DNA of 64,000 nucleotides, taken from Serratia ureilytica. GTDB lineage: Bacteria > Pseudomonadota > Gammaproteobacteria > Enterobacterales > Enterobacteriaceae. The notes beneath the pieces are model-generated. The model was not told the DNA's origin. It saw only the letters and a list, made by a program, of their open reading frames with translations, and did not search any database. The stretch is from the NCBI RefSeq assembly GCF_013375155.1, contig NZ_JABXOF010000001.1, positions 1 to 64,000 on the forward strand, given 5' to 3'. The translations under genes and the position numbers were made by a program. Shown one piece after another: positions 36,419-46,286 of this stretch (its first letter is position 1; every line of letters begins with the position of its first letter).

Positions 36419-37569
36419 TGAGCTGGCAGCAACGCATCGAGCAGGCGCTGGCTGAGCGGCGCCTGAACGCCGCCTACCGCCGGCGACAGACCACCGAGGG
36501 CGGCAACGGCCGCCAGATCCGGCTCGGCGATCGTCTCTATCTGAACTTCTCGGGCAACGACTACCTGGGCTTGAGCCAGGATGCGCGGGTGATCGCCGCC
36601 TGGCAGCAGGGCGCGCAGCGTTACGGCGTCGGCAGCGGCGGTTCGGGCCACGTGACCGGTTTTAGCGCAGCGCATCAGGTGCTGGAAGAGCAACTGGCGG
36701 CGTGGCTCGGCTATCCGCGCGCGCTGCTGTTCATCTCCGGCTACGCCGCCAACCAGGCGGTGCTGGCGGCGTTGATGCAAAAGGGCGATCGCATTTTGGC
36801 CGATCGTCTCAGCCATGCCTCGCTGCTGGAGGCGGCGGCGCAGTCGCCGGCCGAGCTGCGCCGGTTCCAGCACAATCAACCGCAGGCCTTGGCGGCTCTG
36901 CTGGCCAAACCTTGCGACGGGCAGCGGCTGGCGGTGACCGAAGGGGTGTTCAGCATGGATGGCGACGGCGCGCCGTTGGCGGAGCTGCATCGCTTAACCC
37001 GTGCGGCGGGCGCCTGGCTGATGGTGGACGACGCCCACGGCATCGGCGTGCGCGGTGAGCAAGGCCGCGGCAGCTGCTGGCAGCAGGGCGTGCGGCCTGA
37101 ACTGCTGGTGGCGACCTTCGGCAAGGCGTTCGGCGTCAGCGGCGCGGCGGTGCTGTGCGATGAGGCGACCGCCGAGTATCTGCTGCAGTTCGCCCGCCAT
37201 CTGATCTACAGCACCGCGATGCCGCCGGCGCAGGCCTGCGCGCTGCAGGCGGCGCTGGCCCGTATTCGAGAGGGTGATGACCTGCGCGCCCGGCTGCAGG
37301 ACAACATTCGGCGTTTCCGTCAGGGCGCGGCGCCGCTGGCGCTGACCCTGACGGATTCCGACACCGCCATCCAGCCGCTGCTGGTGGGGGACAATCAGCG
37401 CGCGCTCGATCTGGCGACCCGCCTGCGCGAGTGCGGCCTGTGGGTGAGCGCCATCCGCCCACCGACTGTGCCGCCGGGCGGCGCGCGGCTGCGCATTACC
37501 CTGACGGCGGCGCATCAGCCGCAGGACATCGATCGCCTGCTGGAGGTGCTGAATGACGTCAGCCAATGA
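36418..37569 (+). CDS. bioF: 8-amino-7-oxononanoate synthase BioF
   Basis: BioF is a PLP enzyme condensing pimeloyl-ACP and alanine. The 383-residue protein (E. coli 384) has the PLP Lys in [14 protein letters not shown], the substrate pocket [11 protein letters not shown] and [11 protein letters not shown]. The start [11 protein letters not shown] at 36418 overlaps the bioB stop. Its end overlaps bioC by 17 bp. Confidence 0.97.
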   Translation: MSWQQRIEQALAERRLNAAYRRRQTTEGGNGRQIRLGDRLYLNFSGNDYLGLSQDARVIAAWQQGAQRYGVGSGGSGHVTGFSAAHQVLEEQLAAWLGYPRALLFISGYAANQAVLAALMQKGDRILADRLSHASLLEAAAQSPAELRRFQHNQPQALAALLAKPCDGQRLAVTEGVFSMDGDGAPLAELHRLTRAAGAWLMVDDAHGIGVRGEQGRGSCWQQGVRPELLVATFGKAFGVSGAAVLCDEATAEYLLQFARHLIYSTAMPPAQACALQAALARIREGDDLRARLQDNIRRFRQGAAPLALTLTDSDTAIQPLLVGDNQRALDLATRLRECGLWVSAIRPPTVPPGGARLRITLTAAHQPQDIDRLLEVLNDVSQ

Positions 37570-38320
37570 CACAGTGAACAAACAGGCGGTCGCCTCGGCC
37601 TTCAGCCGCGCGGCCGGCAGCTACGATGCCGCCGCCGCGCTGCAGCGTGACGTTGGCGAGCGCTTACTGGGGATGGGGAGTTCCCACCCGGGCGAACAGC
37701 TGCTGGACGCCGGCTGCGGCACCGGCTATTTCAGCCGTATGTGGCGTGAGCGCGGCAAACGGGTGACCGCGCTCGATTTGGCGCCGGGCATGCTGGACGT
37801 CGCCCGCCAACGGCAGGCGGCGCATCATTATCTGCTGGGCGATATCGAACAGGTGCCGCTGCCCGATGCGGCGATGGACATCTGTTTCAGCAGCCTGGTG
37901 GTGCAGTGGTGCAGCGATCTGCCCGCCGCGCTGGCAGAGCTGTATCGCGTGACCCGTCCCGGCGGCGTGATCCTGTTTTCCACGCTGGCGGCGGGCTCGC
38001 TGCAGGAATTGGGGGACGCCTGGCAACAGGTGGACGGCGAACGTCACGTGAACGCCTTTTTGCCGTTGACGCAGATCCGCACCGCCTGCGCCGCCTATCG
38101 ACACGAGCTGGTGACGGAGTTGCGCACCCTGAACTACCCGGACGTGATGACGCTGATGCGTTCGCTCAAGGGCATCGGGGCGACGCATTTGCATCAGGGG
38201 CGTGAGGGCGGCCTGATGTCGCGTGGCCGCCTCGCCGCGCTGCAGGCGGCTTACCCGTGCCGGCAGGGGCAGTTCCCGCTCAGCTATCATCTGGCTTATG
38301 GAGTGATTTATCGTGAGTAA
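37553..38320 (+). CDS. bioC: Malonyl-ACP O-methyltransferase BioC
   Basis: BioC methylates malonyl-ACP, disguising it for two rounds of fatty-acid elongation towards pimeloyl-ACP. The 255-residue SAM methyltransferase has motif [14 protein letters not shown] and the family N-terminus [18 protein letters not shown]. The order bioB-F-C-D with overlapping ends indicates one transcript. It overlaps bioD by 8 bp. Confidence 0.95.
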   Translation: MTSANDTVNKQAVASAFSRAAGSYDAAAALQRDVGERLLGMGSSHPGEQLLDAGCGTGYFSRMWRERGKRVTALDLAPGMLDVARQRQAAHHYLLGDIEQVPLPDAAMDICFSSLVVQWCSDLPAALAELYRVTRPGGVILFSTLAAGSLQELGDAWQQVDGERHVNAFLPLTQIRTACAAYRHELVTELRTLNYPDVMTLMRSLKGIGATHLHQGREGGLMSRGRLAALQAAYPCRQGQFPLSYHLAYGVIYRE

Positions 38321-38993
38321 ACGTTGGTTCGTGACCGGCACCGACACCGAAGTGGGGAAAACCGTCGCCAGCAGCGCCTTGCTGCAGGCCGCCAACCGGG
38401 CGGGCTACCGCAGCGCCGGCTATAAGCCGGTGGCCTCCGGCAGCGAGATGACCGCCGAGGGGCTGCGCAACGGCGACGCGCTGGCGCTGCAGGCCAACAG
38501 CGGTGTGGCGCTGGATTACGACGAAGTGAACCCTTACGTATTTGCCGAACCGACCTCGCCGCATATCGTCAGCGCCGATGAAGGCCGGCCGATCGACGCG
38601 GCGCGGCTGTCCGACGGCCTGCGCCGGCTGGAGCAGCGCGCCGACTGGGTGCTGGTCGAGGGGGCCGGCGGGTGGTTTACCCCGTTGTCGGCGGAGTACA
38701 CCTTCGCCGACTGGGTGCGGCAAGAGCAACTGCCGGTGATCCTGGTGGTGGGCATCAAGCTGGGCTGCATCAACCACGCGGTGCTGACGGCCCAGGCGGT
38801 GCAACAGGCCGGGCTGACGCTGGCCGGTTGGATCGCCAACGACGTGGCGCCGCCGGGGCGGCGGCATCAGGAATACCTGGCTACGCTGCGCCGTATGCTG
38901 CCCGCGCCGCTGCTGGGCGAAATCCCGCACCTGCCGCAGGCCGAACGGGCGCCGCTGGGGCAGTATCTGGATATCAGCTTGCTGGCGCAGTGA
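38313..38993 (+). CDS. bioD: Dethiobiotin synthetase BioD
   Basis: BioD closes the ureido ring of dethiobiotin using CO2 and ATP. The 226-residue protein starts at GTG 38313 ([16 protein letters not shown]). It has the P-loop GTDTEVGKT, GYKPVASG and the catalytic EGAGGWFTPL. It is the last gene of bioBFCD, followed by a terminator hairpin. Confidence 0.96.
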   Translation: MSKRWFVTGTDTEVGKTVASSALLQAANRAGYRSAGYKPVASGSEMTAEGLRNGDALALQANSGVALDYDEVNPYVFAEPTSPHIVSADEGRPIDAARLSDGLRRLEQRADWVLVEGAGGWFTPLSAEYTFADWVRQEQLPVILVVGIKLGCINHAVLTAQAVQQAGLTLAGWIANDVAPPGRRHQEYLATLRRMLPAPLLGEIPHLPQAERAPLGQYLDISLLAQ

Positions 38994-39014
38994 GAGGTTC
39001 TGGCTGATGAATCA

Positions 39015-39046
39015 CAACGCCGGGCCTTATGACCCGGCGTTGGCTT
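39015..39046. terminator. Terminator after bioD
   Basis: A 10-bp stem CAACGCCGGG / CCCGGCGTTG closes an 8-base loop, followed by GCTTTT. It separates bioD from the convergent beta-helix gene. Confidence 0.75.
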
Positions 39047-40681
39047 TTACATAGCGGTAATACAGGCGTTATCGAGATAAAGCACGCCATTTTTCGCCAG
39101 GGCAAACAGGTTGAACGTCAGGATGACATGGGTCGCCCAGACCGGGACTTTTCGTCGATTGGCGTTGAAACGATATTCGGTGTACTCGGCGTAAGCATCG
39201 GCTTTCAAGGCGGCGTCCCAGGCTGCCGGCGCGGCTTTGGCGACGAGCGAGACGCCGTTGTCCGCATGGTCCTGGATACAGGCATATTGCAGCGTCGCGA
39301 ACAGATTGCCGGTACCGCCGTTGACCGTTTTCAGGGTAAAACAGGCGCCCAGCTGCTCATATTGTGCGGCGGGCACGATCACTCTCACTCCGGCGTTGGT
39401 ATTGGCGTTGCCCAACTTGGTCACTTTCAGGGCATTGCTGCCGTTGACGCCCGCGCCGGCTTCGATACTGATAGTCACTGCGTCTGAGGTAAAGGGCTCG
39501 CTGATCGTGCCGCCTGTCACTTCCCAGCCAAACGGCTTAGCGGAAAAGGCGAACTCACCGTCTTTTAACTTGTTATTCACGGCGCCGACCAGCGTCTGGA
39601 TCCCGGCGCCACCCCCACCGCCATCCAGTCGGCTATTGACGATGACAAAGTCGCCGGTACCGCTGAAATAGCGGCCGCTGGCGGTTCGTACGCCATAGAA
39701 CTTCACGCTGTCGACGATAATCCCGCTACTGCCGGCCTCGGCGTAAAACAGCGACGCTTGCGCCAGTCGGCCGCCGGCGACGATGATTTCGCCGCCGTGA
39801 ATCAACAGCGATGCATTTTGATTGGCGCTGCAACGGAAGGGAATTTCCGTGAGCGGACTATTACCGTTGTTGAATTCCATATGGCAGCCATGCAATTCAA
39901 TGCTACCGGCCTCAACGTCGGCAATCGAGCCGGCATAGTCGATCGAAGTGCCGAACAGGCGGAAGGCGCCGTTGGGGTTAGCGTTGCGAACGGCCAGCCC
40001 CTGGGAATTGCCGAGGGTGCCACCGAAGAAGTTGATGCCTTCGCCGAAGTTTTGGGCGCCGCTGTTCGTTGAAGGCATATGCAGGCACTCAAAACAGCGA
40101 ATGACTTCACAGGCGTAGTGGTGGGCGATATAGGCATTGGTACCGTAGTACAGGCCGTAGTAGAAGCCGGAAATATAGACGTTATTGACGGAAAAGTTGC
40201 CCTGCGGGCCTTCAGGCGAATCGAAACGGACGCCGTCGATATAGGTGTATTCGATCGTCGTTTCATCTTTGCTGTTGTTAATCCTGGCGCCGATGCCCTT
40301 TACGGTGAAATCTTTCATGATAGGCGCCGGGCGAATAGGAACGTTGTTATCCAGCGCGCCGTTGCTGGTATAGCAGCGCAGGAAATAGTTATGGTCGCTT
40401 TCCGTGCCGTTGGGGATCTCGGTAGTGACGTTGACGCCGTTGCCGTCGATATAGACGAATCCGACATTGATATCGGTTTTAGGCGCCGTCCAAAGGGCAA
40501 AAGGCGCGGCGAATCTGACAATCGCAGGGCGTTTTAACGTTTTGATGATAAAGTCTTGTGCGCCGACCAGTTCGTCGCGCGAACTGACGTAAATGCCTTC
40601 AATATTAAGACGTTCCTGCAGGCTCCAGTTTTTGTTGTGCAAATCCGCGTATTGAATAAATGCCGCGTTGTTGTCTGTCAT
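39047..40681 (-). CDS. Tailspike-like beta-helix protein, orphan
   Basis: I do not recognise a named family for this 544-residue protein. The middle (about 60-370) is rich in short beta-strand/turn units of Gly, Asn, Ser and aromatic residues (FSVNNVYISGFYYGLYYG, GEGINFFGGTLGNSQGLAVRN, GSIELHGCHMEFNNG), typical of right-handed beta-helices of phage tailspikes and pectate-lyase-like folds. The C-terminal 150 residues (from FGWEVTGGTISEP) look like a jelly-roll carbohydrate-binding module. There is no signal peptide. GAGGGA lies 8 bp before the ATG. No phage genes flank it, and its codon use is less GC-extreme than its neighbours. It is likely horizontally acquired. Confidence 0.65.
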   Translation of the reverse strand: MTDNNAAFIQYADLHNKNWSLQERLNIEGIYVSSRDELVGAQDFIIKTLKRPAIVRFAAPFALWTAPKTDINVGFVYIDGNGVNVTTEIPNGTESDHNYFLRCYTSNGALDNNVPIRPAPIMKDFTVKGIGARINNSKDETTIEYTYIDGVRFDSPEGPQGNFSVNNVYISGFYYGLYYGTNAYIAHHYACEVIRCFECLHMPSTNSGAQNFGEGINFFGGTLGNSQGLAVRNANPNGAFRLFGTSIDYAGSIADVEAGSIELHGCHMEFNNGNSPLTEIPFRCSANQNASLLIHGGEIIVAGGRLAQASLFYAEAGSSGIIVDSVKFYGVRTASGRYFSGTGDFVIVNSRLDGGGGGAGIQTLVGAVNNKLKDGEFAFSAKPFGWEVTGGTISEPFTSDAVTISIEAGAGVNGSNALKVTKLGNANTNAGVRVIVPAAQYEQLGACFTLKTVNGGTGNLFATLQYACIQDHADNGVSLVAKAAPAAWDAALKADAYAEYTEYRFNANRRKVPVWATHVILTFNLFALAKNGVLYLDNACITAM

Positions 40682-40737
40682 GCTTACATCCCTCGATATT
40701 ATGGTGTCGGTGTGACCCCTATCGAGTATGAAAAGAT

Positions 40738-40770
40738 GGCCGGCCCATGCCTATTGGGCGCAGACCGGCC
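40738..40770 (-). terminator. Hairpin after the orphan ATPase gene
   Basis: GGCCGG / CCGGCC arms with a partly paired interior (CCCA..TGGG) lie between the orphan ATPase stop and the beta-helix gene start. There is no clear U tract. Confidence 0.4.
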
Positions 40771-40810
40771 GTGACTGATACAACAGCAACCTAATCGCTA
40801 ACCCGAGCAC

Positions 40811-41521
40811 TCACTCCGCCAGCCCGGCGCCGATCAGCGCCTCATCCAGCTGCGCCAGCGCGCCGTGCGCCACGGTGCGCCCGCTATCGAGCAGACAAAA
40901 ACGATCCGCCACCCGGCGCACGAACGGCAGCTGATGCTCTACCAGCAAAATGGTCATGCCCAACTCATCGTTGAGCCTGCGGATCACGTTGCCGATGTCG
41001 GCGGCGATCGAGGGCGGTACGCCCGTTGTCGGTTCGTCGAGGATCAGCAGCGCCGGCTCCTGCGCCAGCGCACGACCAATCGCCAACTGGCGCTGAGCGC
41101 CTTCGCACAGATCGCCGGCGCGGCGGGTGCGCATCTGGCGCAAATTGGGAAACAGGCTGTAGATCAGCGGCGGAATGCGGTAAGGGGCGCCGCGCACGGC
41201 CATCTGCGCCACTTGCAGATTCTCTTCCACGCTCAGCTGCGAGAAGAGTTGCCGCCCTTGCGGGACGTGGCTGATGCCGAGTGCGGCGCGGCGCTCCATC
41301 GGTTGCAGCAGCAGGTTTTGCGGCGGCTGATCCGCCGGCTGCCAGGTCATGCTGCCGCTCACCACCGGCAAATGCCCCATGATGCAGTTGACCAGCGTGG
41401 TCTTGCCCACGCCGTTGCGCCCGAGCAGCACGGTGCACTGGCCGCGCGGCAGCTCCAGGTTGATGTCCCACAGGGTATGATTTTGCCCGTAAAATTGATT
41501 GACCGATCTCAGACTCAGCAT
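40811..41521 (-). CDS. Orphan UrtE/LivF-type ABC ATPase
   Basis: This 236-residue ATPase is most like UrtE, the second ATPase of urea importers. Walker A is GRNGVGKTTLVNCIMG, and the UrtE-like ISHVPQGRQLFSQLSVEENL follows. Walker B is LLILDEPTTGVPPSIAADI and the switch is LLVEHQL. The signature loop reads LCEGAQRQLAIGRAL instead of the LSGGQQQ type, so activity is doubtful. No urtABCD permease, binding protein or partner ATPase is near. GAGGAGAATG precedes the ATG. It may be a residue of a lost urt operon. Confidence 0.8.
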   Translation of the reverse strand: MLSLRSVNQFYGQNHTLWDINLELPRGQCTVLLGRNGVGKTTLVNCIMGHLPVVSGSMTWQPADQPPQNLLLQPMERRAALGISHVPQGRQLFSQLSVEENLQVAQMAVRGAPYRIPPLIYSLFPNLRQMRTRRAGDLCEGAQRQLAIGRALAQEPALLILDEPTTGVPPSIAADIGNVIRRLNDELGMTILLVEHQLPFVRRVADRFCLLDSGRTVAHGALAQLDEALIGAGLAE

Positions 41522-41818
41522 GTGGCATTCTCCTCATAGACATAGGCGCCCGTTCCACTCGTTGGTGGGGTGCTGCAAAGGCCGCATTGGCGGTTGATTT
41601 CCCGAGTGTGGCAATGTCCGGAACAAAATGCCGTCCCTCCGATTCACCTGAGCAATGTCTGCGGTGGACGGAAAGACAGTCAATATGTCGTGAAAAACGA
41701 CGTTTATGACGACTTGGTGTCGTTCTCGCGCTTTTACGAGGCATAGCCAGGCGGCGGTTGCACGCCGCATTCGGCAGCGCATTATGCTGTCGCGCCTCGT
41801 TCGCACGCGGGAAGATAA

Positions 41819-41835
41819 AGCAACTCCCAGGCCAG
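41819..41835 (-). promoter_or_regulatory. Candidate sigma-54 promoter towards the orphan ATPase
   Basis: On the minus strand CTGGCCTGGGAGTTGCT has the GG-N10-GC spacing of sigma-54 promoters (consensus YTGGCACG-N4-TTGCW). It lies about 300 bp before the ATPase gene, leaving an unusually long leader. Confidence 0.45.
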
Positions 41836-41950
41836 TTTTGCCACTGGCCGAAAAGGGGGAGTGTTATCGCTTTGTTAACCGCCTGTCAGGCCCGACGCGC
41901 TCTGCCGCGGCGGCCTGAAAATACGCCGGGAAGTTAACCCGGACGTTTTT

Positions 41951-41967
41951 TGCACTCTTGTGGTGCT
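41951..41967. promoter_or_regulatory. Candidate NtrC enhancer site
   Basis: TGCACTCTTGTGGTGCT matches 11 of 14 defined positions of TGCACCANNNTGGTGCA, and another perfect half-site TGGTGCA lies at 41982. It sits roughly 130-150 bp upstream of the sigma-54-like element, the usual enhancer distance. urt operons are NtrC-controlled in several bacteria, so the site fits the UrtE-like gene. Confidence 0.45.
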
Positions 41968-42181
41968 CTCCGGTGTGGGCGTGGTGCAAGGCGTTGCGCC
42001 GCCGTCAAGCGCGATCGGCGTGAAAGGGGGCAATGCGATTTTGGCAATGGGGATTTTTAGTATTAATCGGCATAAACAAAGCGATATTTTTATGAAAAAA
42101 TAACTAAAAAAGCCATTTTGGCGAGTGTAAAGGGCGAAAAGCTTTCTTTCTGTAACTCCCGCCACGGGCGGGGCGGTGAGA

Positions 42182-42206
42182 GTTATCCACTATTCCTGTG
42201 GATAAC
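42182..42206. promoter_or_regulatory. Inverted pair of DnaA-like boxes upstream of uvrB
   Basis: GTTATCCAC-N7-GTGGATAAC carries a perfect DnaA box (TTATCCACA, minus strand, 42197-42205) facing a one-mismatch box (TTATCCACT, 42183-42191). A DnaA box upstream of uvrB has been described in E. coli, so this may be a conserved element. Confidence 0.6.
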
Positions 42207-42422
42207 CTTGTGCATTAGATTTAGAAAAACGCTGTAAAGCGAGAGCCGACGCGGGTTCTGTTCGCTTTGTCCGCAATCTCGTCTTTTTATTAAAACTATT
42301 AATTATCAATAAATTAACTAAAATCAAGACGCCAGGGCATTGATCGGGTTTCTATGTGTGATTTTTCGCCGCGGTGCTATCAATAAGTTAATTTTCGGCA
42401 AGTTCTGGGGATAAATCTGTTA

Positions 42423-42452
42423 TTGACAATAAAAATGTCACCCCGCTGTAAC
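42423..42452 (+). promoter_or_regulatory. uvrB upstream promoter
   Basis: A perfect -35 TTGACA (42423) and a -10-like TGTAAC (42447) are spaced 18 bp apart, about 180 bp before uvrB. Confidence 0.5.
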
Positions 42453-42502
42453 CTCACGGTGCAACGGCGTTGCCGCGCTGCCGGGCGCAGCGACGAATCC
42501 GC

Positions 42503-42530
42503 TTGAAGCTGGTTTTATATCCAGTATCAT
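42503..42530 (+). promoter_or_regulatory. LexA-controlled uvrB promoter (SOS box)
   Basis: The -35 TTGAAG and -10 TATCAT are 16 bp apart. The spacer is exactly the SOS box CTGG-TTTTATAT-CCAG (42509-42524), close to the E. coli uvrB box. LexA binding would block this promoter until DNA damage. Confidence 0.8.
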
Positions 42531-42634
42531 GGGCACTGGCGCAAATCGCCGACACTTTCCATAATTAGGGGCCACGTCCGGCGCAGAGCCGGCTGGCCGC
42601 CTGAGCGCGCGCATCTCCACAGGGTAGCCGAGCA

Positions 42635-44647
42635 ATGAGTAAACTTTTCAAACTGCATTCTGATTTCAAACCGGCCGGCGATCAGCCGGAAGCCATCCGC
42701 AAACTGGAAGAGGGGTTGGAAGACGGCCTGGCGCACCAGACGCTGCTGGGGGTAACCGGCTCGGGCAAAACGTTCACCATCGCCAACGTGATAGCCGATC
42801 TGAATCGGCCGACCATGGTGCTGGCGCCGAACAAGACGTTGGCGGCGCAGCTGTACGGCGAGATGAAAGAGTTTTTCCCGGAGAATGCGGTGGAGTACTT
42901 CGTCTCTTACTACGACTACTACCAGCCGGAAGCCTACGTGCCCAGCTCCGACACCTTCATTGAAAAAGACGCTTCGGTGAATGAGCACATCGAGCAGATG
43001 CGCCTTTCCGCCACCAAGGCGCTGCTGGAGCGGCGCGACGTGGTGGTGGTGGCGTCGGTGTCGGCGATCTACGGCCTGGGCGATCCGGATCTTTACCTGA
43101 AGATGATGCTGCATCTGACCAAGGGCATGATCATCGATCAGCGCTCCATTTTGCGCCGGCTGGCGGAGCTGCAGTATTCCCGCAACGATCAGGCTTTCCA
43201 GCGCGCCACCTTCCGCGTGCGCGGTGAGGTGATCGACATCTTCCCGGCGGAATCGGACGAGCTGGCGCTGCGCGTTGAGCTGTTCGACGACGAAGTGGAG
43301 CGGCTGTCGCTGTTCGATCCGCTGACCGGGCAGATTGAGCAGGTGGTGCCGCGTTTTACCATCTACCCGAAGTCGCACTACGTGACGCCGCGCGAGCGGA
43401 TCATTCAGGCGATGGAAGAGATCAAGGTCGATCTGGCGGACCGCCGCAAGGTGCTGTTGGCCAACAACAAGCTGCTGGAAGAGCAGCGCCTGACGCAGCG
43501 CACCCAGTTCGATCTGGAGATGATGAACGAGCTGGGTTACTGCTCGGGCATCGAAAACTACTCGCGCTACCTTTCCGGGCGCGCCGAGGGCGAGCCGCCG
43601 CCGACGCTGTTCGATTACCTGCCGGCGGACGGCCTGCTGGTGGTCGACGAATCCCACGTCACCATTCCGCAAATCGGCGCGATGTTCAAGGGCGACCGCG
43701 CGCGCAAGGAAACGCTGGTGGAGTACGGTTTCCGCCTGCCATCGGCGCTGGACAACCGCCCGCTGCGCTTCGAGGAGTTCGAGGCGCTGGCGCCGCAGAC
43801 CATCTATGTTTCCGCCACGCCGGGCAAATATGAGCTGGAGAAATCCGGCGGCGATCTGATCGACCAGGTGGTGCGCCCGACCGGGCTGCTGGATCCGATC
43901 GTGGAAGTGCGGCCAGTCGCTACTCAGGTGGACGATCTGCTCTCCGAGATCCGCAAGCGCGCGGCGATCAACGAGCGCGTGCTGGTGACCACCCTGACCA
44001 AACGCATGGCGGAAGACCTGACCGAATACCTGGAAGAGCATGGCGAGCGCGTGCGCTACCTGCACTCGGATATCGACACCGTGGAACGCGTCGAAATCAT
44101 TCGTGACCTGCGTCTGGGCGAGTTTGACGTGCTGGTGGGCATCAACCTGCTGCGTGAGGGGCTCGACATGCCTGAGGTGTCGCTGGTGGCGATTCTGGAC
44201 GCCGACAAGGAAGGCTTCCTGCGTTCCGAACGTTCGCTGATCCAGACCATCGGCCGCGCGGCGCGTAATCTGAACGGCAAGGCGATCCTGTATGGCGATC
44301 GCATCACCGATTCGATGGCCAAAGCGATCGGTGAAACCGAGCGGCGGCGTGCCAAGCAGCAGGCTTACAACGAAGCCAACGGCATCGTGCCGCAGGGGCT
44401 GAACAAGAAGATCGGCGACATTCTGCAGATTGGCCAGCCGGTCAACCGCGCCAAGGGTAAAGGCAGGGGCAAGGCGGCGGACAGCGGCGCTCAGCTGCAG
44501 AACCTCACGCCGAAAGCGCTGGATCAGAAAATCCGCGATCTGGAAGCGCAGATGTATACCCATGCGCAAAATCTGGAGTTCGAGCAGGCGGCTGCGCTGC
44601 GCGACGAGATCCACCAGCTGCGCGAGCAGTTCATCGCGATTTCCTGA
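42635..44647 (+). CDS. uvrB: Excinuclease ABC subunit B
   Basis: UvrB verifies DNA damage and recruits UvrC in nucleotide excision repair. The 670-residue protein has Walker [16 protein letters not shown] and the beta-hairpin region [21 protein letters not shown]. Walker B is [13 protein letters not shown], and helicase motifs V/VI are in [13 protein letters not shown] and QTIGRAARN. The C-terminal UVR domain covers about 625-665 ([18 protein letters not shown]). It is SOS-regulated through the upstream LexA box. Confidence 0.97.
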   Translation: MSKLFKLHSDFKPAGDQPEAIRKLEEGLEDGLAHQTLLGVTGSGKTFTIANVIADLNRPTMVLAPNKTLAAQLYGEMKEFFPENAVEYFVSYYDYYQPEAYVPSSDTFIEKDASVNEHIEQMRLSATKALLERRDVVVVASVSAIYGLGDPDLYLKMMLHLTKGMIIDQRSILRRLAELQYSRNDQAFQRATFRVRGEVIDIFPAESDELALRVELFDDEVERLSLFDPLTGQIEQVVPRFTIYPKSHYVTPRERIIQAMEEIKVDLADRRKVLLANNKLLEEQRLTQRTQFDLEMMNELGYCSGIENYSRYLSGRAEGEPPPTLFDYLPADGLLVVDESHVTIPQIGAMFKGDRARKETLVEYGFRLPSALDNRPLRFEEFEALAPQTIYVSATPGKYELEKSGGDLIDQVVRPTGLLDPIVEVRPVATQVDDLLSEIRKRAAINERVLVTTLTKRMAEDLTEYLEEHGERVRYLHSDIDTVERVEIIRDLRLGEFDVLVGINLLREGLDMPEVSLVAILDADKEGFLRSERSLIQTIGRAARNLNGKAILYGDRITDSMAKAIGETERRRAKQQAYNEANGIVPQGLNKKIGDILQIGQPVNRAKGKGRGKAADSGAQLQNLTPKALDQKIRDLEAQMYTHAQNLEFEQAAALRDEIHQLREQFIAIS

Positions 44648-44747
44648 CCGTTGGACGGCGCCCGCGCTGTGGGCGTCAAAATTCCTTGTCGGCCGTGTCA
44701 AAGCTGTTATGGTGTGCGGCCCGATTTGACCACGAAGAGTACCGAAC

Positions 44748-45014
44748 ATGAGCCAACACCAGTCTAAAGACCCGCTGCACAGCGTGACGTTGGAGCAACT
44801 GCTGAATAAACTGGTGGATCACTACGGTTGGTCCGAGCTGGGCGCGCGCATTCGCATCAACTGCTTCCGCAGCGATCCGAGCATCAAGTCCAGTCTGAAA
44901 TTTTTGCGTCGCACGCCCTGGGCGCGTAAAGAGGTGGAAGATCTGTATATCGATATGGTCAGCCATCCCGCCCCAGCCAGCGATAATCCCTGGCTGCGCG
45001 GGCGAGACGGTTAA
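44748..45014 (+). CDS. VF530/DUF2132-family small protein
   Basis: This 88-residue protein of the VF530 (DUF2132) family has the conserved core [18 protein letters not shown] and [31 protein letters not shown]. The known structure of the family suggests a small helical, possibly DNA-binding, protein. Its function is unknown. It lies between uvrB and the convergent ybhK, a place empty in E. coli. Confidence 0.88.
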   Translation: MSQHQSKDPLHSVTLEQLLNKLVDHYGWSELGARIRINCFRSDPSIKSSLKFLRRTPWARKEVEDLYIDMVSHPAPASDNPWLRGRDG

Positions 45015-45020
45015 ATTCGG

Positions 45021-45938
45021 TTAGCGGCGGTCGGCCAGCTCTACCAGCGCTTGATCCAGCGCCTGGCGCAGCAGCTGGCGATCGTGGCGATAAGGGATGT
45101 CGCTCGCTTCCAGCGGTTGCTGAATTACCACCCGATCCTGCACTTCACTGGCGTCCACCGCCGGGCCGACGATCAGCGCATCGATCATCCGGCGGCCGAT
45201 CTTCTCTTCCATCAGCGTCAGCTTGTCCTTTAACGACAGCGCCGCGGCGGCCACGCTCAGCTCGCGGCCGAGGTTGCCGATATAGATCATGCTGGCGCTG
45301 CTGCGGCGCAGCGCCTGGGTGAGATCGTCGAGCAGCAGCAGCGGCATCAGGCTGGTGAGAAAACTGCCCGGCCCAATCAGGATCACGTCGGCCTGCGCGA
45401 TGGCGTCCAGCGCTTCGCGCGTGGCGTTGACCGGGGGAGACAGCATCAGCTCCTGCGGCATATGAGTCAGTTGGTCAACATTCACTTCACCGTAAACATG
45501 GTTGCCTTCGTGATCGTGCGCCATCAAATCCACCGGCTGTTCCGACATCGGGATCAACGCCGCGTCCACCTTCAACAGGCTGCGCACCAGGTTGATCGCT
45601 TCCAGCGGGCGCACGCTCAGGTGATCCAGCGCTTTCAACATCAGGTTGCCGAGGTTATGGCCGGCCAGTTCGCCGTTGCCGCTGAAGCGGTATTCGAACA
45701 TCGCCGAGGCGACGCTCGGCTCGGTGATCAGCTGGTTGAGACAGTTGCGGGTATCGCCCCAGGCAATGCCGCCTTCCGAACGGCGGATGCGGCCGGTGGA
45801 ACCGCCGTTGTCGGTGGTGGTAACGATGCCGGTCAGGCGGGAGCCTAAGGACGACAGGGCCGACATCACACGGCCCAGGCCGTGTCCGCCGCCCAACGCC
45901 ACCACGCGGTCGAGATCGGCCAGGGTACGATTACGCAT
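45021..45938 (-). CDS. ybhK: YvcK/YbhK-family protein (CofD-like fold)
   Basis: This 305-residue protein is homologous to E. coli YbhK and Bacillus YvcK. The nucleotide-binding start is [17 protein letters not shown], followed by the family motifs [14 protein letters not shown] and [20 protein letters not shown]. YvcK is needed for growth on gluconeogenic carbon sources and binds UDP-sugars. In E. coli the role is less clear. It diverges from moaA, as in E. coli. Confidence 0.92.
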   Translation of the reverse strand: MRNRTLADLDRVVALGGGHGLGRVMSALSSLGSRLTGIVTTTDNGGSTGRIRRSEGGIAWGDTRNCLNQLITEPSVASAMFEYRFSGNGELAGHNLGNLMLKALDHLSVRPLEAINLVRSLLKVDAALIPMSEQPVDLMAHDHEGNHVYGEVNVDQLTHMPQELMLSPPVNATREALDAIAQADVILIGPGSFLTSLMPLLLLDDLTQALRRSSASMIYIGNLGRELSVAAAALSLKDKLTLMEEKIGRRMIDALIVGPAVDASEVQDRVVIQQPLEASDIPYRHDRQLLRQALDQALVELADRR

Positions 45939-46164
45939 AAATTTCCTTACAAAGGGGCTGAACTGCCCGCATAAGGTAGCGGATCCGGCGTAAAAACGCG
46001 ATATACCCGTTATCCTTGACGTTGCCTCTGGGGGGAGCGGGCTTGCCGTCGGGAGGCGACGCCCATTATTTAGGGGATAAAGAGTGCCATTTGCGTGATT
46101 CTGGTCAATTCGCCCGCGTAAGCGATGTTTATCATGGTTTACCCGATTACGCGGCGTCTAAAAA

Positions 46165-46188
46165 CGCTGTATAGACAGTTATATAGCG
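46165..46188 (+). promoter_or_regulatory. ModE box of the moa operon
   Basis: CGCTGTAT-N8-ATATAGCG has the same 24-bp geometry as the modA box in this window. It is centred about 58 bp upstream of the start site inferred from the promoter at 46199-46228, a class I activator position. ModE activates moaABCDE in E. coli. Confidence 0.75.
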
Positions 46189-46198
46189 AATTAACGCG

Positions 46199-46228
46199 TT
46201 GGCTATCGTTGCCGATTAGCGCTAGAAT
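46199..46228 (+). promoter_or_regulatory. moaA promoter
   Basis: The -35 TTGGCT and -10 TAGAAT are 18 bp apart, between the ModE box and the Moco riboswitch. Confidence 0.55.
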
Positions 46229-46286
46229 TCTGCTGAAAACCACGGTTTCATTCCGGCTACTCAAGGTAGCGGGAAGAGAAATCAAA

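Larger units (their letters stand above)
41522..42634. other. 1.1-kb intergenic region, orphan ATPase to uvrB
   Basis: No credible gene is seen in this interval. The part near the ATPase (41522-41990) is GC-rich and contains sigma-54-like and NtrC-like sites. The part near uvrB (42030-42450) is AT-rich with DnaA-like boxes and promoters. Short frames in it show no family pattern or ribosome site. It may include eroded remains of deleted genes. Confidence 0.5.

Noticed and set aside
39047-41521. A prophage between bioD and uvrB
   Set aside because: There is only one phage-like gene, and no integrase, capsid, lysis genes or attachment repeats were seen.
42527-44749. 740-codon antisense frame opposite uvrB (and similar long antisense frames opposite the kinase at 5821-7656 and the exporter genes at 50182-54098)
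   Set aside because: Long antisense frames are expected opposite GC-rich genes with this codon bias. The compositions are Arg/Gln/His-rich and lack any domain motif.
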